A stretch of 64,000 nt of DNA from Caldovatus sediminis (GTDB lineage: Bacteria > Pseudomonadota > Alphaproteobacteria > Acetobacterales > Acetobacteraceae), in NCBI RefSeq assembly GCF_014644455.1, contig NZ_BMKS01000001.1, positions 379,409-443,408 on the forward strand. Reading direction: 5' to 3'. Positions within the stretch are counted from its first letter, which is position 1. Each line of letters opens with the position of its first letter. The position numbers and the translations under genes were made by a program. Shown in pieces: positions 36,677-45,157 of this stretch. A model generated the notes under the pieces. It did not search any database. It was given only the letters and a program-made list of their open reading frames with translations, and was not told where the DNA came from.

Positions 36677-37597
36677 TCAGTTCCTCCGATGGATGGCATA
36701 GGCGGCGAGCGCGCGCAGCAGGTCCGCGCGCTCGCCCAGGGCGTCGAGGTGCCGCCGCGCCTGCTCGGCGAGGCGCTCGGCCTGCGCGCGGGCGCGCGCC
36801 TCGCCGAGCAGGCCGACCAGGGTGGCCTTGCCGGCACCGGCGTCCTTGCCGGTGCGCTTGCCGATCTCCTCCGCCGTCGCGGTCGCGTCGAGCAGGTCGT
36901 CGGCGATCTGGAAGGCGGCGCCGAGCTCGCGCCCGTAGGCGGCGAGGGCGTGGCGGAGCGGCCCCGGCGCCTTGCCGAGGATCGCCCCGGCCTCGGCGGC
37001 GAACTCGATCAGCTTGCCGGTCTTGAGGAGCTGCAGCCGGCCGATCGCCGCCTCGTCGAGCGGCGCGGCGCGCTCCTCGGCCAGCATGTCGAGCATCTGG
37101 CCGCCGCACATGCCGCGCGGCCCCGCGGCGCGGGAGAGGCAGCGCACCAGCTCGGCGCGCACCGCCGGGTCGGCGTGGGTGTCCTCCTCGGCGAGCACGG
37201 TGAAGGCGTGGGCCTGCAGGGCGTCGCCGGCGAGGATCGCGGTGGCCTCGTCGAAGGCCCGGTGGCAGGTGGGCTTGCCGCGGCGCAGGTCGTCGTCGTC
37301 CATCGCCGGCAGGTCGTCGTGCACCAGCGAGTAGGCGTGCACCATCTCGATCGCCGCGGCGACGCGCAGCGCCGAGGCGCGGGCGACGCCGAACTGGCGC
37401 GCGCCCTCGAGGACGAGGAAGCCGCGCAGCCGCTTGCCGCCGCCCATCGCGGCGTAGCGCATCGCCTCGAGCAGCCGCGCCTCGTCGCCCGCGGCCGGCG
37501 GCAGCAGCGCGTCGAGCGCCTGCTCGATCTCCGCCGCCGCCTCGGCGAGCGCGGCGCGGAGGGCGACCTGCCTCGCCTCGCCCCGGATGGCGTCCAT
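36677..37597 (-). CDS. ispA: Polyprenyl (farnesyl/geranyl) diphosphate synthase
   Basis: A 306-aa short-chain isoprenyl diphosphate synthase. The two Asp-rich motifs are [20 protein letters not shown] (first, DDxx(xx)D) and [20 protein letters not shown] (second, DDxxD), with [19 protein letters not shown] and [17 protein letters not shown] also diagnostic. FPP synthases supply undecaprenol, quinone side chains and hopanoids or carotenoids. Start ATG 37597 with AGGAG 8 nt before it. It lies between xseB and dxs, the standard alphaproteobacterial cluster order. Confidence 0.96.
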   Translation of the reverse strand: MDAIRGEARQVALRAALAEAAAEIEQALDALLPPAAGDEARLLEAMRYAAMGGGKRLRGFLVLEGARQFGVARASALRVAAAIEMVHAYSLVHDDLPAMDDDDLRRGKPTCHRAFDEATAILAGDALQAHAFTVLAEEDTHADPAVRAELVRCLSRAAGPRGMCGGQMLDMLAEERAAPLDEAAIGRLQLLKTGKLIEFAAEAGAILGKAPGPLRHALAAYGRELGAAFQIADDLLDATATAEEIGKRTGKDAGAGKATLVGLLGEARARAQAERLAEQARRHLDALGERADLLRALAAYAIHRRN

Positions 37598-37616
37598 CGC
37601 GCGCGTGCTCCTGCCG

Positions 37617-37883
37617 CTACTCGACCTCGCGCAGGGTCGGGCCGGCGGACCCCTCGACGATCGCCTGCACCTTCTGCTCCGCCTCGGCGAGCTTGCGCTC
37701 GCAGTGCCGGCGCAGCGCGGCGCCGCGCTCATAGGCCTCGATCGACTCCTCGAGCCGGCGCTGGCCGGATTCCAGGCTCTTGACGATGGTCTCCAGCTCG
37801 GCCAGCGCCTCCTCGAAGGACAGGGCGGCGATGTCCGGCGGGTCCTGCGGCGGCACGGCGGGGCTTGCGGGCGGCTCCTGCAT
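37617..37883 (-). CDS. xseB: Exodeoxyribonuclease VII small subunit
   Basis: An 88-aa protein with the complete XseB core LSFEEALAELETIVKSLESG, QRRLEESIEAYERGAALRRH and CERKLAEAEQKVQAIVEG. It forms the helical small subunit that wraps the XseA nuclease, which degrades single-stranded DNA. xseA is not in the window. The Pro-rich N-terminal 20 residues are variable in the family. Starts at ATG 37883 and runs straight into ispA after 19 bp. Confidence 0.96.
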   Translation of the reverse strand: MQEPPASPAVPPQDPPDIAALSFEEALAELETIVKSLESGQRRLEESIEAYERGAALRRHCERKLAEAEQKVQAIVEGSAGPTLREVE

Positions 37884-38014
37884 CCGAATCTCCAGGCTCG
37901 GCCGTCAGGATACCGGGATCGGCCGGCCGCGGCCAAGGCGCGCGGCATAGCGCGGCCGCGTCGATCGGTCATCAGGCGGGGCCGCCGGCCTGGCCGCCCG
38001 CGCGCCCGGGCCGC

Positions 38015-38947
38015 TCAGGCCCGCAGCAGCGTCCGCAGGTGGGCGGCGGCGGAAGCCCCCAGCGCCTCGAGGTCGTAGCCGCCCTCCAGCAGCGAGACCA
38101 CGCGCCCGCGGCAATGCCGCTCCGCCACGGCGCACAGCTCGGCCGTCAGCCAGGCGAAATCCGCCTCGCGCACCCTGAGCTGCGCCAGCGGGTCGCGCGC
38201 ATGGGCGTCGAAGCCGGCGGAGACGACCAGCAGCCCCGGCGCGAACGCGTCGAGCGCAGGGAGGATCCGCTCGCGCCAGGCGGCGCGGAAGGCCTCGCCG
38301 TCCGCGCCCGGCGGCAGCGTGGCGTTGACGACGTTGCCCGCCACGCCCCGCTCGCGGGGATCGCCGGTGCCGGGATAGAGCGGCCATTGGTGCGAGGAGC
38401 CGTAGAACAGGGTCGCGTCGGTCTCGGCCACCGCCTGGGTGCCGTTGCCGTGATGGACGTCGAAATCCACCACCGCCGCGCGGGCGATGCCGTGCGCCGC
38501 CTGGGCGTGGCGCGCGGCGACGGCGGCGTTGGAGAACAGGCAGAAGCCCATCGGGCGCGCCGGCTCCGCGTGGTGGCCCGGCGGGCGGACGGCGCAGAAG
38601 GCGCGGCGCGCCTGCCCCCCCATCACCGCGTCCACCGCCGCGCAGGCGGCGCCGGCGGCGCGCAGCGCGGCCTCGGCCGAGCCCCAGGACATCAGCGTGT
38701 CGGCGTCGAGCGCGACGCGGTCGTCCGGCTCGGGCCGGATGGCGAGGATGGCCTCGACGTAGTTGCGCGGATGCACGCGGCAGAGCTGCTCGACCGTGGC
38801 GCGCGGCGCCTCGCCGCGGATGACCCCGGAGAACTCCTCCGCGTCGAGGGCGCGCAGCACCGCGCGCAGCCGGTCCGGGCATTCCGGGTGGTAGGGGCCG
38901 GGGTCGTGGTCGAGGCAGGCGCGATGGGTCAGCAGCAGCACGCTCAC
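38015..38947 (-). CDS. Histone deacetylase family protein (acetoin utilization / acetylpolyamine amidohydrolase type)
   Basis: A 310-aa arginase-fold zinc deacetylase. Conserved pieces are [40 protein letters not shown] with the active-site His pair, [20 protein letters not shown] supplying the zinc Asp and His, [20 protein letters not shown] (second zinc Asp region) and [13 protein letters not shown] with the catalytic Gly-Gly-Tyr. The natural substrate of bacterial members varies (acetylated proteins, polyamines, Acs). The start is GTG 38947, overlapping the stop of the TusA-like gene (GTGA); GTG 38941 is an alternative. xseB lies 131 bp downstream on the same strand. Confidence 0.93.
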   Translation of the reverse strand: MSVLLLTHRACLDHDPGPYHPECPDRLRAVLRALDAEEFSGVIRGEAPRATVEQLCRVHPRNYVEAILAIRPEPDDRVALDADTLMSWGSAEAALRAAGAACAAVDAVMGGQARRAFCAVRPPGHHAEPARPMGFCLFSNAAVAARHAQAAHGIARAAVVDFDVHHGNGTQAVAETDATLFYGSSHQWPLYPGTGDPRERGVAGNVVNATLPPGADGEAFRAAWRERILPALDAFAPGLLVVSAGFDAHARDPLAQLRVREADFAWLTAELCAVAERHCRGRVVSLLEGGYDLEALGASAAAHLRTLLRA

Positions 38948-39219
38948 GGCGGCGTTTCCCGGCCGGGGGAGGGCGGCGCCGACGGCTCCTCGCCGCGCCG
39001 GCGCAGGGTGAAGCGATAGACGCCTCCGGCATCCTCGCTGAACGCGACGAGGGCGTGGCCGGTCTCCCGGCAGAAGGCCTGGAAGTCCTTCACGCTGGCG
39101 GGATCGGTGGCGAGCACGACGAGGCGGGCCCCGGGCGCCAGGCCGCGCAGCGCCCTGTTGGCCTTGAGGACGGGCAGCGGGCAGGAGAGGCCCCGCAGGT
39201 CGAGGAGGGTTTCGGACAT
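38944..39219 (-). CDS. TusA-family sulfurtransferase/redox protein
   Basis: A 91-aa SirA/TusA-like protein. The hallmark is [20 protein letters not shown] with the single active-site Cys in CPxP, then [20 protein letters not shown] and [15 protein letters not shown]. Members relay persulfide sulfur for tRNA thiolation or molybdenum cofactor synthesis, or act in sulfur trafficking of unknown target. Start ATG 39219 with GAGGAG-like purines (AGGAGGGTTTCGGAC context on the other strand is inside the gene, so the site is weak). Overlaps the deacetylase start by 4 bp. Confidence 0.92.
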   Translation of the reverse strand: MSETLLDLRGLSCPLPVLKANRALRGLAPGARLVVLATDPASVKDFQAFCRETGHALVAFSEDAGGVYRFTLRRRGEEPSAPPSPGRETPP

Positions 39220-39316
39220 GGCGCGGCGGACTCCAACACCGGGGCGGGGCGGCGTCCAGCCTTCCGGCGGCGTCGCGGCCCTTGCCGAGGCGCGCGCCGG
39301 CCCGCACCCTGCCGCC

Positions 39317-40225
39317 ATGCGGCGCTTCAGAATCGGCATCGACCTGGGCGGGACCAAGACCGAGATCGCCGTGCTCGGCCCAGCGGGCGAGGTCCTGCTG
39401 CGCCGCCGCGCGCCGACCCCGCCGACCTACGAAGGCGTGATCGAGCGGATCGCCGCGATGGTCGAGGCGGCGGAGCGCGAGCTCGGCGCCGCGCCGGGCG
39501 AGGCGAGCGTGGGCATCGGCATCCCGGGCAGCCTCAGCCCGGCGACCGGCCTGGTCCGCAACGCCAACACGGTCGCCCTGAACGGCAAGCCCCTGGCCGA
39601 GGACCTGGAGGCGCGGCTCGGCCGGCCCTTGCGCTTCTCCAACGACGCCAACTGCATGGCGATGAGCGAGGCGACGGACGGCGCGGGGGCGGGCTACGGG
39701 ACGGTGTTCGCGGTGATCCTCGGCACCGGCGTGGGCGGCGGGATCGTGGTGAACGGGCGGCTGCTGGAGGGCCCGAACCGCGTCGCCGGCGAATGGGGCC
39801 ACACCCCCCTGCCCTGGATGACGCCGGAGGAATTCCCGGGGCGCCGCTGCTGGTGCGGGCGGCTCGGCTGCATCGAGACCTTCGTCAGCGGCCCGGCCCT
39901 GGCCATGGAGTGCGACGGGCCGGACGCGCGGGACGCGACCGGCGTGCCCGCGCGCGCGGCCGCCGGCGACGCGCGGGCGGCGGCGGCGCTGGAGCGCCAC
40001 GCGGACCGGCTGGCGCGGGCGCTCGCGGGCATCGTGAACATCCTCGACCCGGACGTGATCGTGCTCGCCGGCGGGGTGTCCAACATGAGGCACCTCTACG
40101 AGCGGGTGCCGGCGCTGATGGCGCCGCACGTCTTCAGCGACGTGGTGCGCACGCCGGTCCTGCAGGCCCGGCACGGCGATTCGAGCGGCGTGTTCGGCGC
40201 GGCGCGGCTGTGGGATTCGACGTGA
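39317..40225 (+). CDS. ROK family sugar kinase (fructokinase-like)
   Basis: A 302-aa ROK kinase. [20 protein letters not shown] is the phosphate-binding loop, [20 protein letters not shown] and [16 protein letters not shown] hold the sugar with catalytic Asp110, [20 protein letters not shown] is the second ATP loop, and the ROK zinc site is GEWGHTPLP with [12 protein letters not shown]. It phosphorylates a hexose such as fructose, mannose or glucose; the sugar cannot be fixed from sequence. Start ATG 39317. dinB begins one base after its stop, so the two share a transcript. Confidence 0.93.
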   Translation: MRRFRIGIDLGGTKTEIAVLGPAGEVLLRRRAPTPPTYEGVIERIAAMVEAAERELGAAPGEASVGIGIPGSLSPATGLVRNANTVALNGKPLAEDLEARLGRPLRFSNDANCMAMSEATDGAGAGYGTVFAVILGTGVGGGIVVNGRLLEGPNRVAGEWGHTPLPWMTPEEFPGRRCWCGRLGCIETFVSGPALAMECDGPDARDATGVPARAAAGDARAAAALERHADRLARALAGIVNILDPDVIVLAGGVSNMRHLYERVPALMAPHVFSDVVRTPVLQARHGDSSGVFGAARLWDST

Positions 40226-40226
40226 G

Positions 40227-41486
40227 ATGGCCACCCTCTGCCGCGACTGCCTGAGGGTCACGGCGGAGGACCTCGCGGCCTGCCCCTCCTGCGGCTCGCA
40301 CCGCCTGGTGCGGCACCCGGAGCTGCTGCGCCTGACGGTGGCGCATGTGGACTGCGACGCCTTCTACGCCGCGATCGAGAAGCGCGACCGGCCGGAGCTG
40401 CTGGCCCGGCCGGTGATCGTGGGCGGGATGAGGCGCGGCGTGGTCGCGGCCTGCTGCTACGTCGCGCGCACCCGCGGCGTGCGCTCCGCCATGCCGATGT
40501 TCCAGGCGCTGCGCGCCTGCCCGGACGCGGTGGTGATCCGCCCCGACATGGCGAAGTACGCGGCCGAGGGCCGGCGCATCCGCACGCTGATGGAGGCGCT
40601 GACGCCGCTCGTCCAGCCGCTCTCGATCGACGAGGCGGTGATGGACCTCGCCGGCACGGAGGCGCTGCACGGCGCGCCGCCGGCCGCGGTGCTGGCGCGC
40701 TTCGCGCTGCGGGTGGAGCGCGAGGTCGGCGTCACGGTCTCGATCGGCCTGGCGCCGAACCGGCTGCTCGCCAAGATCGCGGCGGAACGCGACAAGCCGC
40801 GCGGCTTCGCCGTGATCGGCAGGGCGGAGGCGGCGGCGCTGCTGGCGCCGGAGCCGGCGACGCTGCTGCCCGGCGTCGGCCCGGTGCTGGCGCGGCGGCT
40901 GGCGGCGGCGGGGGTGACGCGGCTCGGCCAGCTCCAGGCGCTGTCGGACAGGGAGGCCCTCGCCCGCTTCGGCGAGGAGGGGCCGGGCCTGGCGGCGCGC
41001 GCCCGCGGCGAGGATCCGCGGCCGGTGCGCCCGGAGCGCGAGGCCAGGAGCATCAGCGCCGAGACCACCTTCGAGCGCGACCTGCGCGAGGCGGCGGAGC
41101 TGGAGCGGCCGCTCTGGCACCTGTGCGAGAAGCTGGCCCGCCGGCTGGGGGAGAAGGGGCTGGCCGCGGGCGGCGTCGTCCTGAAGCTCAAGACCGCGGG
41201 CTTCGCGCTGCGCACGCGCCACGCCCGCCTGCCCGCGCCGACGCGACTGCCGGAGACGCTGTTCGAGGCGGCGCAGCCCCTGCTGCGGAAGGAGGCGGAC
41301 GGGACGGCCTTCCGCCTGGTCGGCATCGGCGCCCAGCCGCTGGCGCCGGCGGCGGAGGCGGACCGCGGCGACCTCGCCGACCCGGAGGCGCCGCGGCGCG
41401 CGGCGCGCTGGGCGGCGGTGGAGGCGCTGCGGGCGAGGTTCGGCGAGGGCGCCGTGGTGCGGGGGCGCGGGCTGCGGACCCGCTGA
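40227..41486 (+). CDS. dinB: DNA polymerase IV with N-terminal zinc ribbon
   Basis: A 419-aa Y-family translesion polymerase. Palm motifs: [20 protein letters not shown] (first metal Asp pair), [20 protein letters not shown] and [10 protein letters not shown] (second carboxylate pair); then thumb helix-hairpin-helix [20 protein letters not shown] and a little-finger domain. Unlike E. coli DinB, ~38 residues precede the catalytic core and contain four cysteines, CRDC at 5-8 and CPSC at 19-22, spaced as a zinc ribbon. This extension is seen in many alphaproteobacterial homologues. The C-terminus lacks an obvious beta-clamp motif of the QLxLF type. Start ATG 40227. Confidence 0.95.
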   Translation: MATLCRDCLRVTAEDLAACPSCGSHRLVRHPELLRLTVAHVDCDAFYAAIEKRDRPELLARPVIVGGMRRGVVAACCYVARTRGVRSAMPMFQALRACPDAVVIRPDMAKYAAEGRRIRTLMEALTPLVQPLSIDEAVMDLAGTEALHGAPPAAVLARFALRVEREVGVTVSIGLAPNRLLAKIAAERDKPRGFAVIGRAEAAALLAPEPATLLPGVGPVLARRLAAAGVTRLGQLQALSDREALARFGEEGPGLAARARGEDPRPVRPEREARSISAETTFERDLREAAELERPLWHLCEKLARRLGEKGLAAGGVVLKLKTAGFALRTRHARLPAPTRLPETLFEAAQPLLRKEADGTAFRLVGIGAQPLAPAAEADRGDLADPEAPRRAARWAAVEALRARFGEGAVVRGRGLRTR

Positions 41487-41526
41487 GGGGCGCGGACCGC
41501 GCCGGACCGCGCGAGGCGGCGGGGCC

Positions 41527-41546
41527 GGGCGGGATGCCTCCCGCCC
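41527..41546. terminator. Bidirectional terminator between dinB and aldolase genes
   Basis: GGGCGGGA (41527-41534) pairs perfectly with TCCCGCCC (41539-41546) around a TGCC tetraloop, in the 73-bp gap between the convergent stops. TTCC follows on the plus strand. One of the best terminators here. Confidence 0.65.
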
Positions 41547-41559
41547 TTCCCGCCCGCGC

Positions 41560-42324
41560 TCAGCCGCCGCGCGCCTCCTTCACCGCCGCGCGCGCCGCGT
41601 TGACCATCAGCCCGACGTCGTTGGCGATCGTCACCAGCCTGAAGCCCATCTTGATCATGCGGTGCGCGTAGGCCGCCGTGCCGTTGTGCAGGCCGGCGGC
41701 GATGCCGCGCTTCGCCGTCTCCTTCAGCAGCCGCTCGTAGATGCGCAGCACCTCCGGCTCCTCGCGGTCGAGCTTCGGCGCGAGGCCGAGCGACAGGCCG
41801 AGGTCCGAGGGGCCGACATAGATCGCGTCGATGCCCGGCACGTCGAGGATCGCCTCCAGGTTGTCGAGCGCCTGCTGCGTCTCGATCATCGGGATGACGA
41901 GGACCTCGTCGTTGGCGGTCGCCTGGTAGCTGGTCGCCTCGCCGTAGAGGGCGGCGCGGATCGGGCCGTTGCTGCGCGTCCCCTGCGGCGGGTACTTGCA
42001 GTACTGCACCAGGGCGCGCGCCTCGGCCGCGGTGTTCACCATCGGGCAGATGATGCCGTAGGCGCCGGCGTCGAGCACCTTGCCGATGATGCCGGGCTCG
42101 TTCCAGGGCACGCGCACCATCGGCACCAGGCCGGGCACGCGCTGCATGCCCTGGAAGCAGGCGACGCAGGAGAGGTAGTCCTGCACGCCGTGCTGCATGT
42201 CCACGGTCACGCTGTCCCAGCCGGCCTGGGCGTACATCTCGGCGCTGAAGGCGCTGGGGATGGCGAGCCACCCGTTGACCACGGCCTGGCCGGCCTTCCA
42301 GGCGTCCTTGACCTTGTTCGGCAT
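41560..42324 (-). CDS. HpcH/HpaI aldolase family protein
   Basis: A 254-aa class II aldolase of the 2-keto-3-deoxy acid type. It has the catalytic His in SVTVDMQHGVQDYL, the Arg in MVRVPWNEPGIIGKVLDAGA, the metal Glu in VLVIPMIETQQALDNLEAIL and the metal Asp in DAIYVGPSDLGLSLG. Such enzymes split 4-hydroxy-2-oxoheptanedioate or related hydroxy-oxo acids to pyruvate plus an aldehyde. There are no aromatic-degradation genes nearby, so the substrate is open. Start ATG 42324; divergent from panC across 153 bp in which I see no clear promoter. Confidence 0.92.
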   Translation of the reverse strand: MPNKVKDAWKAGQAVVNGWLAIPSAFSAEMYAQAGWDSVTVDMQHGVQDYLSCVACFQGMQRVPGLVPMVRVPWNEPGIIGKVLDAGAYGIICPMVNTAAEARALVQYCKYPPQGTRSNGPIRAALYGEATSYQATANDEVLVIPMIETQQALDNLEAILDVPGIDAIYVGPSDLGLSLGLAPKLDREEPEVLRIYERLLKETAKRGIAAGLHNGTAAYAHRMIKMGFRLVTIANDVGLMVNAARAAVKEARGG

Positions 42325-42477
42325 CGCTTCCCCCGGGGATGGACATCGGCCGGGACGCTAGAGCACGGCCGCCCCGGCTTGCAAAGCCCCGCCTCCGCAC
42401 GGCCGGGCCGCGGGACGCCTTGCCGGCGGACGCCGGGCGGGGAATCTAGCCCCGCACGGCGGAGGCGACGGCTCACC

Positions 42478-43341
42478 ATGCGGATTGCCCGGGATCTCGA
42501 CTCGCTGCGGCGGGAGGCGGCGGCGCTGCGCGCGGCGGCAGGCGGCGGCGCCCTGGCGCTGGTGCCGACCATGGGGGCGCTGCACGCCGGGCACCTGGCG
42601 CTGGTCGCGGCGGCGCGGCGGGCGGCGCCCGTCGTCGCCGTCTCGATCTTCGTCAATCCCCTCCAGTTCGGACCGCACGAGGACCTCGCCACCTATCCGC
42701 GCGACGAGGAGGGCGACCTCGCGAAGCTGCGCGGGGCGGGATGCGACCTCGTCTGGCTGCCGAGCGTGGAGGCGATGTACCCGCCCGGCTCGGTCACCGT
42801 CGTCGAGGTCGCGGGGCCGCCGGCCGAGGGCTTCGAGGGCGCGCACCGCCCCGGCCACTTCCGCGGCGTCGCGACGGTCTGCGCCAAGCTGTTCCTGCAG
42901 ACCGGCGCCGAGGTCGCGCTGTTCGGCGAGAAGGACTGGCAGCAGCTCCAGGTGGTGCGGCGGATGGTGCGCGACCTCGACCTGCCGGTGCGGATCGAGC
43001 CGGTGCCGACGGTGCGCGAGGCGGACGGCCTGGCGCTCTCCTCGCGCAACCGCTTCCTCACGGCCGAGGAGCGGGCGCGGGCGCCGCTCCTCGCCGCCTC
43101 GCTGCGCGAGGCCGCGGCGGCGCTGGCGGCGGGCGGGCCGGCGGCGCCGGTGCTGGCCGAGGCGACCGCGGCGCTGGCCGCGGCCGGCTTCGCCGTGGAC
43201 TACTTCGCCCTGGTCGAGGCGGAGTCGCTGCGGCCGATCGAGGCGCTGGGCGACCGGCCGGCGCGGCTGGTCGCGGCGGCGCGACTCGGCCGCGTGCGGC
43301 TGCTCGACAACATCGGCGTCCCGCCGCCGGAGGGCCGCTGA
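42478..43341 (+). CDS. panC: Pantothenate synthetase
   Basis: PanC (287 aa) joins pantoate and beta-alanine with ATP to make pantothenate, the CoA precursor. It has ALVPTMGALHAGHLALVAAA (HxGH motif), VVAVSIFVNPLQFGPHEDLA, YPRDEEGDLAKLRGAGCDLV, HRPGHFRGVATVCAKLFLQT, VALFGEKDWQQLQVVRRMVR and LALSSRNRFL. Start ATG 42478 with GGAGG about 14 nt upstream. No panB is adjacent. Followed after 71 bp by a glycosylase gene on the same strand. Confidence 0.97.
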   Translation: MRIARDLDSLRREAAALRAAAGGGALALVPTMGALHAGHLALVAAARRAAPVVAVSIFVNPLQFGPHEDLATYPRDEEGDLAKLRGAGCDLVWLPSVEAMYPPGSVTVVEVAGPPAEGFEGAHRPGHFRGVATVCAKLFLQTGAEVALFGEKDWQQLQVVRRMVRDLDLPVRIEPVPTVREADGLALSSRNRFLTAEERARAPLLAASLREAAAALAAGGPAAPVLAEATAALAAAGFAVDYFALVEAESLRPIEALGDRPARLVAAARLGRVRLLDNIGVPPPEGR

Positions 43342-43412
43342 GCGCGGCGTCCGGCCCGGAGGCGCCCTCGGCGGCGACCGCTTCCCCCATCCGACCGCAG
43401 GACGAGCCCAGG

Positions 43413-44198
43413 ATGCCCGACCCGACGCCGGTCGCCGCCGCGCTGCTCGGTGCGGCGCGCGCGCTCTCCGACGCCCTCGCCCCGATCGGGTTCGCGCCCC
43501 CGGTCGCGCATGTGTACGACCCCCACCGCTACGCCTGGGCGCCCTACGAGGAGTACGTCACGCGCTACGGCGCGACGCGCAAGCGCGTGGTGCTGCTCGG
43601 CATGAATCCGGGCCCGTTCGGCATGATGCAGACGGGCGTGCCCTTCGGCGAGGTCGCCGCGGTGCGCGACTGGATGGGCATCCGCGCCCCGGTCGCGCGG
43701 CCGGAGCGCCAGCACCCCAGGCGGCCCGTCGAGGGCTTCGCCTGCGCCCGCTCGGAGGTGAGCGGGCGAAGGCTGTGGGGCTGGGCGGCGGCGCGCTTCG
43801 GGACGGCGGAGGCGTTCTTCGCGGAGTGGTTCGTGCTCAACTACTGCCCGCTCGTCTTCCTCGAGCCGTCGGGGCGCAACCTCACGCCGGACCGGCTGCC
43901 GGCGGACGCGCTCCGGGCGGTGCAGCAGGCCTGCGATCGCCACCTCGCCGCGGCGCTGGCGGCGCTGGCGCCGCAATGGGCGATCGGCATCGGCGGCTTC
44001 GCCGAGCGGCGGCTGCGCGCGGTGCTGGCGGGCGACCAGGCCGGGCCGGGGCGCGCGCGGGCGGTCAGCATCGGGCAGATCCTGCATCCGAGCCCGGCCA
44101 GCCCGGCCGCCAACCGCGGCTGGGCAGAGGCGGTGGACGCGACCTTCGCGGCGCTCGGCATCGAGGCCCGGCCGCGGCACGGCGCGCCCGCCCGCTGA
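43413..44198 (+). CDS. SMUG1-type single-strand-selective uracil-DNA glycosylase
   Basis: A 261-aa UDG-superfamily protein. VVLLGMNPGPFGMMQTGVPF is the SMUG1 active-site motif (family 3 has GMNPGPFGMAQTGVPFG), EVAAVRDWMGI follows, and HPSPASPAANRGW is the C-terminal HPS loop that penetrates DNA. RRPVEGFACARSEVSGRRLW and FVLNYCPLVFLEPSGRN also fit. These enzymes remove uracil and oxidised pyrimidines. Start ATG 43413 (AGG immediately upstream). No repair gene is adjacent, but dinB, mutS and sbcC are in the same window. Confidence 0.92.
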   Translation: MPDPTPVAAALLGAARALSDALAPIGFAPPVAHVYDPHRYAWAPYEEYVTRYGATRKRVVLLGMNPGPFGMMQTGVPFGEVAAVRDWMGIRAPVARPERQHPRRPVEGFACARSEVSGRRLWGWAAARFGTAEAFFAEWFVLNYCPLVFLEPSGRNLTPDRLPADALRAVQQACDRHLAAALAALAPQWAIGIGGFAERRLRAVLAGDQAGPGRARAVSIGQILHPSPASPAANRGWAEAVDATFAALGIEARPRHGAPAR

Positions 44199-44287
44199 CG
44201 CCGCCGGCCCGCGCCGGCACCGCGGCGCGCCCGCTCCGCCCCCCGCGCTGGACGACGGGCGCCGCGCGGCCCACCCTGCGGACCGCC

Positions 44288-45157
44288 ATGCCGAACTGGA
44301 CCGTCGCCTCCGAGACCGGGCGGCTCGCCGAGGTGCTGGTCTGTCCGCCGGACCACTACCGGTGGCTTCCGACCAACGCCGTCGCCCGCCGCAGCCTGGG
44401 GGCCGGCCGCCAGCCCGGGCGCGCCGCCCTCGCCGCGCAGCACGCGGAGCTGTGCGACGCGCTGGCGCGGGCGGGCGCCACGGTGCACCGGCTGCCGCCG
44501 CAGCCGCACCTGCCCTACATGGCCTATACGCGCGATCCGGTGGTGGTGACGCATCGCGGGCCCGTGCTCTGCCAGCTCGAGCGCCCGCAGCGGCGCGGCG
44601 AGTACGCGCATCACCTGGAATGGCACCAGGCCCAGGGCTCGGCGATGTGGCGCCTGTCCTCCGCCGGCACTCTGGAGGGGGGCGACGTGCACATCCTCCG
44701 GCCCGGCCTCGCCGTGGTCGGCGCCTCCGGCGGGCGCACGGACCGCGCCGGCGCGGAACAGTTCGCGGGCTGGCTGCGCGCGGAGGGCTGGGAGGTGCGG
44801 ATCGAGCCCTTCGACGAGCACTTCCTCCACCTCGACCTGCTCTTCTGCATGGCCGCGCCCGGCCTCGCCGTCGCCTGCACCGAGGCGCTGCCGGACGATT
44901 TCCTCGCCTGGCTGCGCGCGCGGGCGATCCGCGTCCTGCCCACCACCTACCGCGAGGCGATGGCGCTCGCCGGCAACATCCTTTCCCTCGGCGCCGGCCG
45001 CGTGGTATCGGCCCGCGCCAGCGCCCGCCTCAACGCCGCGCTGCGCGCCGAGGGGCTCGAGGTCCTCGACCCCGACCTCTCGCTGTTCGCCGCGGGCGGC
45101 GGCGGCCCGCACTGCCTGACCTGCCCGCTGCGGCGGGAGGAGCCCGACGCCGGATGA
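44288..45157 (+). CDS. Dimethylargininase / amidinotransferase-fold hydrolase (DDAH-like)
   Basis: A 289-aa pentein-fold protein. PHLPYMAYTRDPVVVTHRG supplies the guanidinium-binding Asp, SSAGTLEGGDVHILRPGLAV the EGGD carboxylates, FDEHFLHLDLLFCMAAPG the catalytic His, and AGGGGPHCLTCPLR the nucleophile, probably Cys276. The pattern and size fit dimethylarginine dimethylaminohydrolase, which makes citrulline and dimethylamine; arginine deiminase-like activity on another guanidine is an alternative. Start ATG 44288. It overlaps the FAD oxidase gene by 4 bp (ATGA), with an MFS permease 9 bp after that, suggesting a three-gene uptake/catabolic unit. Confidence 0.85.
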   Translation: MPNWTVASETGRLAEVLVCPPDHYRWLPTNAVARRSLGAGRQPGRAALAAQHAELCDALARAGATVHRLPPQPHLPYMAYTRDPVVVTHRGPVLCQLERPQRRGEYAHHLEWHQAQGSAMWRLSSAGTLEGGDVHILRPGLAVVGASGGRTDRAGAEQFAGWLRAEGWEVRIEPFDEHFLHLDLLFCMAAPGLAVACTEALPDDFLAWLRARAIRVLPTTYREAMALAGNILSLGAGRVVSARASARLNAALRAEGLEVLDPDLSLFAAGGGGPHCLTCPLRREEPDAG

